A DNA stretch of 64,000 nucleotides from Leifsonia sp040686855 (GCF_040686855.1 NZ_JBFBOG010000002.1:992001-1056000); one strand, 5' to 3'. Counted from the first letter of the stretch, positions 32,598 through 43,126 are shown. Numbers and translations are program-made. Notes: generated by a model from the letters alone, not told the origin.

Positions 32598-33374
32598 GTG
32601 GACAATATCGGTGTAGATTTCCTGTCCGAGGTGGTCGGTACAGCGCTGCTGCTCCTCCTCGGTACCGGTGTCGTGGCGAACGTCGCCCTCATCAGGAACA
32701 AGGGCTTCAACGGCGGGTTCCTGATGGTCAACTTCGGTTGGGGCATCGGTGTGTTCGCCGGCGTGGTCGTCGCCTACAACTCGGGCGCGCACCTCAACCC
32801 GGCGGTGACGCTCGGCCTGGTCGCGAACGGCGCCAAGACGTTCGGTTCGGCTGCGGCGCACACCCTGGTGCCGGTGAACTTCATCACAGTGCTGCTGTAC
32901 ATCCTCGCCCAGCTGATCGGTGCCATGATCGGCGCCGTCCTCACCTGGCTCGCGTACAAGCAGCACTTCGACGAGGAGCCGGACCCCGCGAACAAGCTGG
33001 GTGTCTTCTCGACCGGTCCTGCGATCCGCAGCTACGGCTGGAACCTGGTCACCGAGATCATCGGCACCTTCGTGCTGGTCTTCGTGGTCATCGCGTTCGG
33101 TCATCAGCCCGGACAAGCCGCCGGCCTGGCCGCCCTCGGCGCACTCCCCGTCGCGCTCCTCGTGATCGGCATCGGCGCCAGCCTCGGTGGTCCGACGGGT
33201 TACGCCATCAACCCAGCACGTGACCTCGGTCCGCGCATCGTGCACGCCATCCTCCCGATCAAGGGGAAGGGCTCCAGCGACTGGTCCTACTCGTGGGTCC
33301 CGGTCGTCGGCCCGATCATCGGCGGTCTGATCGCCGGCTGGCTGGCGCTGCTGCTGCTCCCCATCCTCAAGTAA
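32598..33374 (+). CDS. glpF: Glycerol uptake facilitator (aquaglyceroporin, MIP family)
   Basis: This 258-residue channel has six membrane helices and the two pore half-helices: first N67-P-A69 in GAHLNPAVTLG, second N205-P-A207 in GYAINPARDLGPR. The Asp after the second NPAR (D209) marks a glycerol rather than pure water channel. GTG 32598 is the start, with GGAAGG about 10 nt upstream. It is followed by a strong hairpin and then glpK, so GlpF imports glycerol that GlpK traps by phosphorylation. Confidence 0.95.
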   Translation: MDNIGVDFLSEVVGTALLLLLGTGVVANVALIRNKGFNGGFLMVNFGWGIGVFAGVVVAYNSGAHLNPAVTLGLVANGAKTFGSAAAHTLVPVNFITVLLYILAQLIGAMIGAVLTWLAYKQHFDEEPDPANKLGVFSTGPAIRSYGWNLVTEIIGTFVLVFVVIAFGHQPGQAAGLAALGALPVALLVIGIGASLGGPTGYAINPARDLGPRIVHAILPIKGKGSSDWSYSWVPVVGPIIGGLIAGWLALLLLPILK

Positions 33375-33378
33375 CACC

Positions 33379-33411
33379 AGGGGCCGGCCGGGACAGATCC
33401 CGCCGGCCCCT
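33379..33411 (+). terminator. Hairpin between glpF and glpK
   Basis: AGGGGCCGG at 33379-33387 pairs with CCGGCCCCT at 33403-33411. The stem continues inward through GGG/CCC with one bulge, giving about 12 bp. No T-run follows, so it may only reduce read-through or protect the glpF mRNA end. Confidence 0.6.
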
Positions 33412-33446
33412 CCCCGTTCCACCCCCACAGAACAAAGGAGTCACCT

Positions 33447-34967
33447 ATGGCCGACTACGTCGTCGCCATCGACCAGGGCACCACCAGCACCCGGGCGATC
33501 ATCTTCGACAAGTCCGGATCGATCGTCTCGACCGGACAGCTCGAGCACGAGCAGATCTTCCCGCGGGCCGGTTGGGTCGAGCACAACCCGATCGAGATCT
33601 GGAACAACACCCGCGAGGTCATCGGCCAGGCGCTCTCGAAGGCCGACCTGACCCGCCACGACATCGCGGCCGTGGGCATCACCAACCAGCGCGAGACCGC
33701 TGTGGTGTGGGACAAGAACACCGGAGAGCCCGTCTACAACGCCATCGTCTGGCAGGACACCCGGACGCAGCCGATCGTCGACCGCCTCGCGGCGGACGGC
33801 GGAACGGAGCGCTTCAAGCAGATTGTCGGCCTGCCGCTGGCGACGTACTTCTCTGGCACGAAGATCGTGTGGATCCTGGAGAACGTCGAGGGCGCTCGTG
33901 AGCGCGCCGAGGCGGGCGACCTGCTGTTCGGCACGACAGACACCTGGGTGCTCTGGAACCTCACCGGCGGTCCCGACGGAGGTGTGCACGCGACCGACGT
34001 CACCAACGCCTCCCGCACCCTGTTCATGGACCTGGAGACGCTGAGCTGGCGCGACGACATCCTCGAGGTGTTCGGCGTTCCGAAGTCGATGCTCCCGGAG
34101 ATCAAGAGCTCGTCCGAGGTCTACGGCCAGGTCGAGTCGTCCAGCCTCCTCCGCGAGGTGCCCGTCGCGGGCATCCTGGGCGACCAGCAGGCCGCGACCT
34201 TCGGCCAGGCGGCGTTCGATCCGGGCGAGTCCAAGAACACCTACGGCACCGGCAACTTCCTCATCTTCAACACGGGTGAGGAGATCGTCCACTCCAAGAA
34301 CGGCCTGCTGACGACGCTCGGCTACAAGCTGGGCGACGAGAAGCCGCACTACGCCCTGGAGGGCTCGATCGCCGTCACCGGTTCGCTGGTGCAGTGGCTG
34401 CGCGACAACCTGGGCATCATCTCGAGCGCCCCGGAGATCGAGGAGCTGGCGAAGACCGTCGACGACAACGGCGGCGCGTACTTCGTGCCGGCGTTCTCGG
34501 GCCTGTTCGCGCCGTACTGGCGGGCGGACGCGCGCGGTGCTCTCGTCGGTCTCACCCGCTACGTCAACAAGGGCCACATCGCCCGCGCCGTCCTGGAGGC
34601 CACGGCCTTCCAGACCCGCGAGGTGCTGGACGCGGTCAACGCCGACTCCGGTGTGGACCTGACGGAGCTGAAGGTCGACGGCGGCATGATCGCCAACAAC
34701 CTGCTCATGCAGTTCCAGGCGGACATCATCGGCGTGCCGGTGGTGCGTCCCGTGGTCGCCGAGACCACCGCCCTCGGCGCCGCCTACGCTGCCGGTCTCG
34801 CGACGGGCTTCTGGGAGAACCTGGACGACCTGCGCAAGAACTGGCAGGAGGACCGCCGCTGGGAGCCCAAGATGGACGAGGCCGAGCGCGAGCGTCAGCT
34901 GCGCCTCTGGAAGAAGGCCGTCACGAAGACCTTCGACTGGGTCGACGCGGACACTCAGAACGACTGA
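33447..34967 (+). CDS. glpK: Glycerol kinase
   Basis: This 506-residue FGGY kinase phosphorylates glycerol with ATP. The N-terminal phosphate loop is VAIDQGTTSTRAIIFD (5-20). ITNQRETAVVW, the central GDQQAATFGQAAF and the C-terminal LKVDGGMIANNLLMQFQADI (core VDGGMIANN) are the standard FGGY motifs. The length is typical. AAAGGAG precedes ATG 33447. It is the last glycerol gene and converges with the HAD gene across a 15-bp hairpin. Confidence 0.97.
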   Translation: MADYVVAIDQGTTSTRAIIFDKSGSIVSTGQLEHEQIFPRAGWVEHNPIEIWNNTREVIGQALSKADLTRHDIAAVGITNQRETAVVWDKNTGEPVYNAIVWQDTRTQPIVDRLAADGGTERFKQIVGLPLATYFSGTKIVWILENVEGARERAEAGDLLFGTTDTWVLWNLTGGPDGGVHATDVTNASRTLFMDLETLSWRDDILEVFGVPKSMLPEIKSSSEVYGQVESSSLLREVPVAGILGDQQAATFGQAAFDPGESKNTYGTGNFLIFNTGEEIVHSKNGLLTTLGYKLGDEKPHYALEGSIAVTGSLVQWLRDNLGIISSAPEIEELAKTVDDNGGAYFVPAFSGLFAPYWRADARGALVGLTRYVNKGHIARAVLEATAFQTREVLDAVNADSGVDLTELKVDGGMIANNLLMQFQADIIGVPVVRPVVAETTALGAAYAAGLATGFWENLDDLRKNWQEDRRWEPKMDEAERERQLRLWKKAVTKTFDWVDADTQND

Positions 34968-34980
34968 GCAGTCCCACCTC

Positions 34981-35014
34981 GAAGCGCCGTCCGGCTCCTG
35001 CCGGGCGGCGCTTC
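34981..35014. terminator. Bidirectional hairpin between glpK and the HAD gene
   Basis: The 15-nt arms 34981-34995 and 35000-35014 (GAAGCGCCG and CGGCGCTTC outer parts) pair with one wobble around a TCCT loop. It lies between convergent stops and probably ends both transcripts. Confidence 0.75.
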
Positions 35015-35018
35015 GTCG

Positions 35019-35744
35019 TCACGCCAGCAGCGGGGGCAGCTCGTCGAGCGAGCGGATGATGCGCACGCCGGCGTCCACCGCGTCCCGTTCGTCGTCGGGG
35101 GAGGGGACGGCGTCGCGCCGGTTGATCCACACCCCGATCAGGCCCGCTCGGGCCGCGCCGATGGCGTCGGTGCGGAGGCGGTCGCCGACGTACGCGGCCT
35201 CCGCGGGCTCCACGCCGAAGGCGTCGCAGGCCACGCGGAAGATGCCCGCGTCGGGCTTCGGGATGCCGACCTCGCCCGAGGCGATGAGGTGATCGACCCG
35301 CGCATCCAGCCCGACCGCCTCGACCTTGCGTCGCTGGAACGCGAGGTCGCCGTTGGTGATCAGGCCGAAGCGCACGCCGGGGAGGCGCCGCTCGAGCGCA
35401 TCCAGGGCGGGGAGGGCGTCGTCGTGCAGGGACCAGGCGGCGACGTAGTGCTCGAAGTAGTCGGCGAACCAGGCGCTCGCCTCCTCGTCGCTCAGCGTGA
35501 CGCCGTGGCGCGCGGCGAAGTCGCGGGCGCGCGCCTGCCGCTGGCCCTCGAAATCGAGGTCGCCCGCGAGATAGGAGTGATAGTGCTCCTCCTCGAGGTC
35601 GTGCCAGATCGTCACCACCTCATCGGCCTCCAGCGCGCCGTAGGGGGCGCCGAGCGCGGCCGCGTACGCCAAGATGCCGGACTCCACCGCGGCGCGGTGC
35701 GCGAACAGGGTGTCGTCGAGGTCGAACAGGACGACGCGGATCAC
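35019..35744 (-). CDS. HAD-family hydrolase (phosphatase-like)
   Basis: This 241-residue protein begins at GTG 35744, GTGA-overlapping the GNAT stop. HAD motif I is LFDLDDTLF with nucleophile D8 and acid D10, and motif II is LITNGD. The lysine lies in GEVGIPKPDAGIF, and motif IV is YVGDRLRTDAIGAARAG. A helical cap spans about 15-100. It belongs to the group that dephosphorylates small metabolites; the substrate is unknown. It is last in the exoIII-trpS-GNAT-HAD order on the minus strand. Confidence 0.88.
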   Translation of the reverse strand: MIRVVLFDLDDTLFAHRAAVESGILAYAAALGAPYGALEADEVVTIWHDLEEEHYHSYLAGDLDFEGQRQARARDFAARHGVTLSDEEASAWFADYFEHYVAAWSLHDDALPALDALERRLPGVRFGLITNGDLAFQRRKVEAVGLDARVDHLIASGEVGIPKPDAGIFRVACDAFGVEPAEAAYVGDRLRTDAIGAARAGLIGVWINRRDAVPSPDDERDAVDAGVRIIRSLDELPPLLA

Positions 35745-36328
35745 AGCGCCGCCTGCACGTACGTGACGTCGGGCCAGTCGCCCGCGGGCGCACGGGGGTC
35801 GTCCGGCAGGAGAGTCGCGCGCCACTCGTCGAAGCGCTGCCCGCGCTGCTCCGCACCGCCGGGCATCACGCCGTCCCAGTGGAACCCGGCGCGCCGGGCC
35901 ACCGCGGCGCTGGCGGCGTTGCCCGCGAGCGCGCGCCACACCATCCGGCGCAGTCCCAGCCCGTCCGCGGCGAAGCCGTAGTCGATGACGACCCGGACGG
36001 CCTCCGACATGACGCCGAGGCCGCGGGCCTCCGGCGCCAGCCAGAACCCGATCTCACCGCGATGCTGGTGGATGTCGCCGATGCTGACCATGCCGACCAG
36101 CACCCCGCCCGTCCGGATCGCCCAGGTGCACACCCGGCCGCTCGCCCAGCCGTCGGGGACGACGCTGGTGACGAAGCCGACCGCGTGCTGACGCCGGTAC
36201 GGCGCAGGCACGGTGGTCCACCGGGCGATGGCCGGATCGGCGCACAGCTCGGCGATACGGTCGATGTCGGCCTCGACCGGCGTCGACAGCACCATCCGCT
36301 CGCCGGACAGCACGACCGGCTTCGGCAT
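35741..36328 (-). CDS. GNAT-family N-acetyltransferase (RimJ-like)
   Basis: This 195-residue protein has the RimJ/RimL-type acetyltransferase pattern: TPVEADIDRIAELCADPAIARW near the start (core DADIDRIAEL-like), GEIGFWLAPEARGLGVMSEAV as the acetyl-CoA loop, and GLRRMVWRALAGNAASAAVARRAGF (core NAASAAVARRAGF). The acceptor may be a protein N-terminus or a small amine. Its ATG shares one base with the trpS stop (TGATG) and its stop overlaps the HAD start. Confidence 0.87.
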   Translation of the reverse strand: MPKPVVLSGERMVLSTPVEADIDRIAELCADPAIARWTTVPAPYRRQHAVGFVTSVVPDGWASGRVCTWAIRTGGVLVGMVSIGDIHQHRGEIGFWLAPEARGLGVMSEAVRVVIDYGFAADGLGLRRMVWRALAGNAASAAVARRAGFHWDGVMPGGAEQRGQRFDEWRATLLPDDPRAPAGDWPDVTYVQAAL

Positions 36329-37338
36329 CAGCGAGCCCGCCGCAGGAACCCGACGCGCTCGTAGGCCTTCGCCAGGGTGGCCTCGGCCACCTCGCTCGCT
36401 CGGTCGGCGTTCACCGCGAGGATGCGGTCGAGCTCGGCGGGGTCGGCGAGCAGGTCGAGGGCGCGCTGACGGACCGGTGCGAACTCCTCGACCACGACCT
36501 CCACGAGGCCCTTCTTGAAGTCGCCGTAGCCTTTGCCCTCGTACTCCAGCTCGACGGACTCGATGGAGCGGCCCGTCAGCGCCGAGTAAATGCTCAGCAG
36601 GTTCGAGATGCCGGGCTTGCCCTCGCGGTCGAACGCCACGACGCCGTCCGTGTCGGTGACGGCGCGCATGATCTTCTTGCGGGTCACGTCGGGCTCGTCG
36701 AGCATCCAGATGATGCCGGCGCCCGACTCCGCCGACTTCGACATCTTCGAGGTGGGGTTCTGCAGGTCGTAGATGCGGGCGCTGTCCTTGAGGATCATCG
36801 CCTGCGGCACGACGAACGTCTGGCCGAAGCGGCTGTTGAACCGCTCGGCCAGGTCGCGGGTCAGCTCGACGTGCTGCCGCTGATCGTCTCCGACCGGCAC
36901 GATCTCGGTGTCGTACAGCAGGATGTCGGCGGCCATGAGCACCGGATAGGCGAACAGGCCGACCGAGGTGGCATCGGCCCCCTGCTTGGCCGACTTGTCC
37001 TTGAACTGCGTCATGCGCGACGCCTCGCCGAAGCCGGTGATGGTGTTGAGCACCCAGGCGAGCTGGGCGTGCGCGGGCACGTGCGACTGGACGTACAGGG
37101 TGGACGCCGACGGGTCGATTCCCGCGGCGATGTACTGCGCGGCCGTGCGGCGAGTCTTCTCGCGGAGCTCGGCCGGGTCCTGCTGGACGGTGATGGCGTG
37201 CAGGTCGACGACGGAGAAGAAGGCGTCGTGGGTGCCCTGCAGCTCCTTCCACTGCAGGAGCGCGCCGATGTAGTTGCCGAGGTGCAGGGAGTCGGCCGAG
37301 GGCTGCATGCCCGAGTAGAGGCGGGGACGAGGATTCAT
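36328..37338 (-). CDS. trpS: Tryptophanyl-tRNA synthetase
   Basis: This 336-residue class I synthetase charges tRNA-Trp. It begins MNPRPRLYSGMQPSADSLHLGNYIGA, holding the HIGH-like HLGN, and has the KMSKS signature intact as TSKMSKSAESGAG. The DLHAITV and GDDQRQHVELTRDLA segments are typical. The start ATG 37338 is chosen by family alignment; the frame is open upstream through non-conserved Arg/Ser-rich sequence. It is the second gene of a minus-strand group after exonuclease III, with a 58-bp gap. Confidence 0.96.
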   Translation of the reverse strand: MNPRPRLYSGMQPSADSLHLGNYIGALLQWKELQGTHDAFFSVVDLHAITVQQDPAELREKTRRTAAQYIAAGIDPSASTLYVQSHVPAHAQLAWVLNTITGFGEASRMTQFKDKSAKQGADATSVGLFAYPVLMAADILLYDTEIVPVGDDQRQHVELTRDLAERFNSRFGQTFVVPQAMILKDSARIYDLQNPTSKMSKSAESGAGIIWMLDEPDVTRKKIMRAVTDTDGVVAFDREGKPGISNLLSIYSALTGRSIESVELEYEGKGYGDFKKGLVEVVVEEFAPVRQRALDLLADPAELDRILAVNADRASEVAEATLAKAYERVGFLRRAR

Positions 37339-37396
37339 GGTTCTGCTTTCGAAGTCGTGAGGAGGTGGAAGCGGAGGGCCGGCGCTGCTCGACGCG

Positions 37397-38233
37397 TCAG
37401 AGCGCGTAGTCGACGACCACAGGCGTGTGGTCGGACCATCGCTCGTCGTATGCGGCCGCGCGGTCCACCGCGACGTCCTGCACCCGGGCGGCCAGCGCCG
37501 GGGTGGCGAGCTGGTAGTCGATCCGCCAGCCCGAGTCGTTGTCGAACGCCTTGCCGCGCCACGACCACCACGTGTAAGGCCCCTCGACCTCTCCCGCGTG
37601 ACGGCGGACGACATCCACCCAGCCGAGCCCGGCGCCGGCGTTGTACGCCTCGTCTCCCTCCGCTCCCAGGATGCGGTCGAAGTACGCGCGCTCCTCCGGC
37701 AGGAAGCCGGCGCGCTTGACGTTGCCCTTCCAGTTGCGGATGTCGAGCGTGCGGTGCCCGACGTTGAGGTCGCCCATCACCACGGCCAGCTCGTTGTGCT
37801 TCTGCAGCGCGGGCAGTCGCGCCTCCATCGCGTCGAGGAAGCGGTACTTCTCGACCTGCTTGTCGGTGCCGGCCTCGCCCGAGTGGACGTACGCGCTCAC
37901 CACCGTGACGACGGTCCCGTCGACCTCGTAGTCGGCCTCGAGCCACCGGCCCGCGCTGTCGAAATCGGTCGGGCCCAGCTCCACGCGGTGGATGGCCGCG
38001 CGGTGGCGGCTCGCGATCGCGACCCCCGCACGGCCCTTCGCCGTCGCCGGGTCGTGGACGATGTCCCACTCGTCTCCGAGCAGCCCCTGCACGTCCTCCG
38101 TGGAGGCGCGCACCTCCTGGATCGCCAGGATGTCGACGTCGCGCCCGTCGAGCCAGGACCCCATGCCCTTGCGGAAGGCGGCGCGGATGCCGTTGGCGTT
38201 GATCGTCGCGATGCGCAGGCGGTTCGAGGGCAT
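37397..38233 (-). CDS. xth: Exodeoxyribonuclease III (AP endonuclease)
   Basis: This 278-residue EEP-family nuclease cuts at abasic sites and trims 3' ends in base-excision repair. The conserved sites are visible: N11 and N13 (INANGIR), E39 in AIQEVRA, GRAGVAIASR, Y-H in AYVHSGEAG, D-N in MGDLNVGH, and SDH at the end (RWSDHTPVV). Length is normal. Its -10 (AGCCTA, plus-strand view) lies 6 nt upstream of ATG 38233, so it seems leaderless, although GGGGG just before the ATG could help ribosomes bind. Confidence 0.93.
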   Translation of the reverse strand: MPSNRLRIATINANGIRAAFRKGMGSWLDGRDVDILAIQEVRASTEDVQGLLGDEWDIVHDPATAKGRAGVAIASRHRAAIHRVELGPTDFDSAGRWLEADYEVDGTVVTVVSAYVHSGEAGTDKQVEKYRFLDAMEARLPALQKHNELAVVMGDLNVGHRTLDIRNWKGNVKRAGFLPEERAYFDRILGAEGDEAYNAGAGLGWVDVVRRHAGEVEGPYTWWSWRGKAFDNDSGWRIDYQLATPALAARVQDVAVDRAAAYDERWSDHTPVVVDYAL

Positions 38234-38239
38234 GCCCCC

Positions 38240-38245
38240 AGCCTA
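38240..38245 (-). promoter_or_regulatory. Leaderless -10 element of the exonuclease III gene
   Basis: TAGGCT on the minus strand, then 6 nt and ATG 38233. The element overlaps the last codons of the upstream BrkB-type gene. Confidence 0.5.
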
Positions 38246-39490
38246 CCGGCGGGCGCCGACAGCGGTCTCGGCCGCCGGGGCGGCGTCGAGCAGGTCGTTG
38301 AGACGCGCCTCCGCCTTCTCGACACGCCGCTGCGCGGGGAACCGCGCGAACCAGCGCGCGTGCGACAACTCGTCCCGCGCATCCGTCAGCTCGGCCTTCG
38401 CGACGAGGACGCGGGCCTCATGCTCGGCCGCCGCCTGCTCCGCCTCGCGCTGCTCTGCGGTCATCAGCCGCGGCGACAGGCCGCTGTCGAACATCCCGAC
38501 CGCGATCCAGGAGGCGGACAACAGGATGATCTTCGAGATCAGGTTGAACCAGAGCAGGAGGCCGATGAAGACGGTGAAGGTCGCGAGCAGCGGGTTGTTC
38601 GACGTGTAACCCAGCAGCCAGCCGCCCAGCGCGCTGAGCCCCGCCAGCAACGCCGCGCCGAGGAACGCCCCGAAGCCGAGGTTCCGCCAGGGGATGAACA
38701 CGCGCGACATCACCCGGAACATCGCGCCCAGCGTGACCACGTTCAGTGCCACTGAGACGAGCAACCCCGAGAACCGGTAGGCGGCGTTCGTCCAGAACGA
38801 GTCCGTGCTGAGGCCCGCCCAGTCGAGCAGCAGGGTGAGCGCCTGCGTGCTCAGGATGCTGAGCAGCGCCGACAGCACGAACAGGACACCGAAGACCAGG
38901 GCCAGGCCGAAGTCGCGGATCTTCTGCAGCACGTAGTTCGTCGTGTCCCGCGAGAGGCCGAACACGGCCCGGACCGCCTGCCGCGTGTAGTACAGCCAGC
39001 CGATGGCGGTCCAGATCAGGCCGACGGCGGCGATGACGCCCGACCAGCCGAAGGACGTCGCGGCCTCCAGCTGGTCCTGCGAGATGATCCCCTCCTGGGA
39101 TCCGCTCGAGATGAGACCGGGCACGGCGCGGTTCACGAGCGCGACCATCGCCTCGAACAGCCGCTCGTCGCTGCCCAGCCAGACGCTGAAGACCGAGAAA
39201 CCCAGCCAGACCGCAGCGAAGACGGCGAACAGCGACTGGTAGCCCATCCCTGCGGCGCGGAGGTTGCCGTCCGAGTGCGAGTAGTTGATGTAGACGCGGT
39301 ACGGCCGCAGGCGCTCGACCCACTTCGCCCAGCCGGAGACGCGGGCCACCGGCTTCTGCAGCCGCTTCCGCAGCGGGTCGGCCCGCTCGATCAGTCGCTC
39401 CTTCAGCGTGTGCTCGGGAGGCACATCCCCTTCGGCGCGTTGGAGCTCGGGGTCGGGCACCACCGGGGCGGGTCTGGACTTCTTGGCCAC
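38243..39490 (-). CDS. YihY/BrkB-family inner membrane protein
   Basis: This 415-residue protein has six main membrane helices between about 95 and 340 (SLFAVFAAVWLGFSVFSV, GVIAAVGLIWTAIGWLYYT, FGLALVFGVLFVLSALLSI, LLVSVALNVVTLGAMF, AFLGAALLAGLSALGGWLLGY, LATFTVFIGLLLWFNLISKI, given as cores). The G-M-G-Y-Q-S-L stretch and FVPWRNxxxGA-like FIPWRNLGFGAFLG are family marks. A charged C-terminal tail of about 75 residues looks coiled-coil. The function of the family is unsettled. GTG 39490 is used because TATCCT lies 6 nt upstream; GTG 39514 would add eight residues across that promoter. Confidence 0.85.
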   Translation of the reverse strand: MAKKSRPAPVVPDPELQRAEGDVPPEHTLKERLIERADPLRKRLQKPVARVSGWAKWVERLRPYRVYINYSHSDGNLRAAGMGYQSLFAVFAAVWLGFSVFSVWLGSDERLFEAMVALVNRAVPGLISSGSQEGIISQDQLEAATSFGWSGVIAAVGLIWTAIGWLYYTRQAVRAVFGLSRDTTNYVLQKIRDFGLALVFGVLFVLSALLSILSTQALTLLLDWAGLSTDSFWTNAAYRFSGLLVSVALNVVTLGAMFRVMSRVFIPWRNLGFGAFLGAALLAGLSALGGWLLGYTSNNPLLATFTVFIGLLLWFNLISKIILLSASWIAVGMFDSGLSPRLMTAEQREAEQAAAEHEARVLVAKAELTDARDELSHARWFARFPAQRRVEKAEARLNDLLDAAPAAETAVGARR

Positions 39491-39496
39491 GCCGTC

Positions 39497-39502
39497 AGGA
39501 TA
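39497..39502 (-). promoter_or_regulatory. Leaderless -10 element of the BrkB-type gene
   Basis: TATCCT on the minus strand is followed by GACGGC (6 nt) and GTG 39490, with no ribosome site. Confidence 0.55.
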
Positions 39503-39530
39503 GCGACGCGACACGCGCGCGGATACGACG

Positions 39531-39561
39531 CGAGCCCGGGCGCTCAGTGCGCCCGGGCTCG
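39531..39561 (-). terminator. Terminator hairpin after sdhB
   Basis: CGAGCCCGGGCGC (39531-39543) and GCGCCCGGGCTCG (39549-39561) form a perfect 13-bp stem with a 5-nt loop, 20 bp past the sdhB stop. There is no T-run, as is common in high-GC actinobacteria. Confidence 0.75.
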
Positions 39562-39581
39562 GGGTCGATCGGCGGATCCGC

Positions 39582-40342
39582 TCAGCGGCGTCCGCGCATG
39601 ATCGCCTGCTTGACCTCGGCGATCGCCTGCGTCACCTGGATGCCGCGCGGGCACGCGTCGGTGCAGTTGAAGGTCGTGCGGCAGCGCCACACGCCCTCCT
39701 TGTCGTTGAGGATGTCCAGGCGCACCTGCGAGTTGTCGTCGCGCGAGTCGAAGATGAACCGGTGCGCGTTGACGATCGCCGCCGGGCCGAAGTACTGGCC
39801 GTCGGTCCAGAACACCGGGCAGGACGACGTGCACGCGGCGCAGAGGATGCACTTGGTGGTGTCGTCGAAGCGAGCGCGGTCGGCCACCGACTGGACGCGC
39901 TCCTTGCCCTTCTCGGGCTTGGAGTTGGCGACGAGGAAGGGCTGCACCTCGCGGTACGACTCGAAGAAGGGCTCCATGTCGACGATGAGGTCCTTCTCGA
40001 GCGGCAGGCCCTTGATCGCCTCGACGTAGATCGGCTTCGAGATGTCGAGGTCCTTGATCAGCGTCTTGCAGGCGAGGCGGTTGCGGCCGTTGATGCGCAT
40101 CGCGTCCGAGCCGCAGATGCCGTGGGCGCACGAGCGGCGGAAGGTCAGCGAGCCGTCCTGCTCCCACTTGATCTTGTGCAGCGCGTCCAGGATGCGGTCG
40201 GTCGGGTAGAGCTCGACGTCGAAGTCCTGCCAGCGCGGCTCCGAGTCCACATCCGGGTCGAAGCGGCGGATGATCAGGGTCACGGTGAACGACTCGACCG
40301 GCGCCTCGGGGGCCGGGGGAGTCTCGAGCACGGCGTTCGACA

Positions 40343-40343
<1 letters not shown>
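39582..40343 (-). CDS. sdhB: Succinate dehydrogenase iron-sulfur subunit
   Basis: This 253-residue subunit carries electrons from FAD to quinone. Ligands for all three clusters are present: the 2Fe-2S set in RRSCAHGICGSDAM with LACKTL, and the 4Fe-4S motif CILCAACTSSCP. The 3Fe-4S set is formed by the FNCTDACPRG cysteines with neighbours. Residues 1-20 are a variable Pro/Ala-rich lead. ATG 40343 shares one base with the sdhA stop, so sdhA and sdhB are coupled. It is the last gene of sdhCDAB and is followed by a terminator. Confidence 0.97.
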
Positions 40344-42145
<1,802 letters not shown>

Positions 42146-42166
42146 AGGTCTTCCGTTGTCGAAGGA

Positions 42167-42610
42167 TCAGCGTGCCGGGCAGAAGGACGGCAGGTCGGAC
42201 GCCGCAGCGCCCGCGGGGCAGGGGTCGAACGTGAAGATCACGAGCGTGCCCAGCACCAGCAGCACGACGACCGCGGCGAGGATGGCCCACTTCAGCACGC
42301 GGTTGACGATCCGGTTGTAGGCGTAGTCGTTGACGAGGGTGCGCATCCCGTTGCCGCCGTGGATCAGTGCGAGCCACAGCATCAGGAGGTCCCAGACCTG
42401 CCAGAACGGGGTGGCGTACTTGCCCGCCACGAACGCGAAGTCGATCTGCTTGACGCCGTCGCCGAGGACGAGGTTGATGAGCAGGTGGCCGAAGATGAGG
42501 ATCACGAGCAGCAGCCCGGAGAACCGCATGTAGATCCAGCCCCACTTCTCCCAGTTCTTGCCCCGGGAGGTGCGGGCGGCGGGGGTGCGCGGCGCTTCGA
42601 TGGTCGTCAC
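42167..42610 (-). CDS. sdhD: Succinate dehydrogenase membrane anchor subunit D
   Basis: This 147-residue protein has three membrane helices: about 28-50 (RFSGLLLVILIFGHLLINL), 70-92 (VWDLLMLWLALIHGGNGMR) and 108-130 (AILAAVVVLLVLGTLVIF). The His in FGHLLINL and in ALIHGGNGMR are the expected haem and quinone-side positions of the type B/C anchor. GTG 42610 follows the sdhC stop by one base. Together with SdhC it holds the SdhA-SdhB arm to the membrane. Confidence 0.93.
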   Translation of the reverse strand: MTTIEAPRTPAARTSRGKNWEKWGWIYMRFSGLLLVILIFGHLLINLVLGDGVKQIDFAFVAGKYATPFWQVWDLLMLWLALIHGGNGMRTLVNDYAYNRIVNRVLKWAILAAVVVLLVLGTLVIFTFDPCPAGAAASDLPSFCPAR

Positions 42611-42611
42611 G

Positions 42612-43028
42612 TCAGTTCACCTCCGAGAAGATGTGCACGAGCTGCACGGGCACGAAGCCGGCCATGAGGATGACCCAGAGGGCGATAACGATCCAGAACA
42701 TGGCCTTCTGGTACTTGACGCCCTTGCTCCAGAAGTCGATCAGGATGATGCGCAGGCCGTTGAAGGCGTGGAACACGATGGCCGCGACGAGGGCGATCTC
42801 GCCGAGCCCCATGATCGGGTTCTTGTAGGTGCCGATCACCGCGTTGTAGGCCTCGGGGCTCACGCGGATGAGCGACGTGTCCAGGATGTGGACCAGAAGG
42901 AAGAAGAAGATGGCGACGCCGGTGATGCGGTGGAGGACCCACGACCACATCCCCTCGCGGCCTCGGTACAGAGTGCCGCCGGGCCGGGTCTTGGCCGGCT
43001 GCAGCGTCCCTGTCGTCTGAGTGGACAC
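42612..43028 (-). CDS. sdhC: Succinate dehydrogenase cytochrome b556 subunit
   Basis: This 138-residue subunit has the SdhC signature YRGREGMWSWVLHRITGVAIFFFLLVHILD (cores GMWSWVLHRITG and LLVHILD, with the haem-ligand His) and three helices. GTG 43028 is used because AGGGAGGG sits 7 nt upstream and the product then starts like other SdhC proteins; an in-frame ATG at 43061 adds eleven residues before the ribosome site. It heads the sdhCDAB operon. Two palindromes 65-120 bp upstream are candidate control sites. Confidence 0.93.
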   Translation of the reverse strand: MSTQTTGTLQPAKTRPGGTLYRGREGMWSWVLHRITGVAIFFFLLVHILDTSLIRVSPEAYNAVIGTYKNPIMGLGEIALVAAIVFHAFNGLRIILIDFWSKGVKYQKAMFWIVIALWVILMAGFVPVQLVHIFSEVN

Positions 43029-43092
43029 GGGACAACCCTCCCTGGTTGCGGATCGCTTCATGGGCGCATCGAGCGCACGGCAAGTCTATGCC

Positions 43093-43109
43093 GCGACCGT
43101 CCCGGTCGC
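43093..43109. promoter_or_regulatory. Palindrome in the sdhC leader/promoter region
   Basis: GCGACC, GTCCC, GGTCGC is a perfect 6-bp inverted repeat 65 bp upstream of sdhC. On the minus strand it precedes a possible -10 (TAGACT at about 43084-43089), so it could be an operator. Confidence 0.4.
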
Positions 43110-43126
43110 CTCTTAGGGTGCCCTCA

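Noticed and set aside
35741..37252. One long minus-strand protein joining GNAT and part of trpS frame
   Set aside because: The upstream part is an out-of-frame translation of trpS; the GNAT starts properly at ATG 36328, touching the trpS stop.
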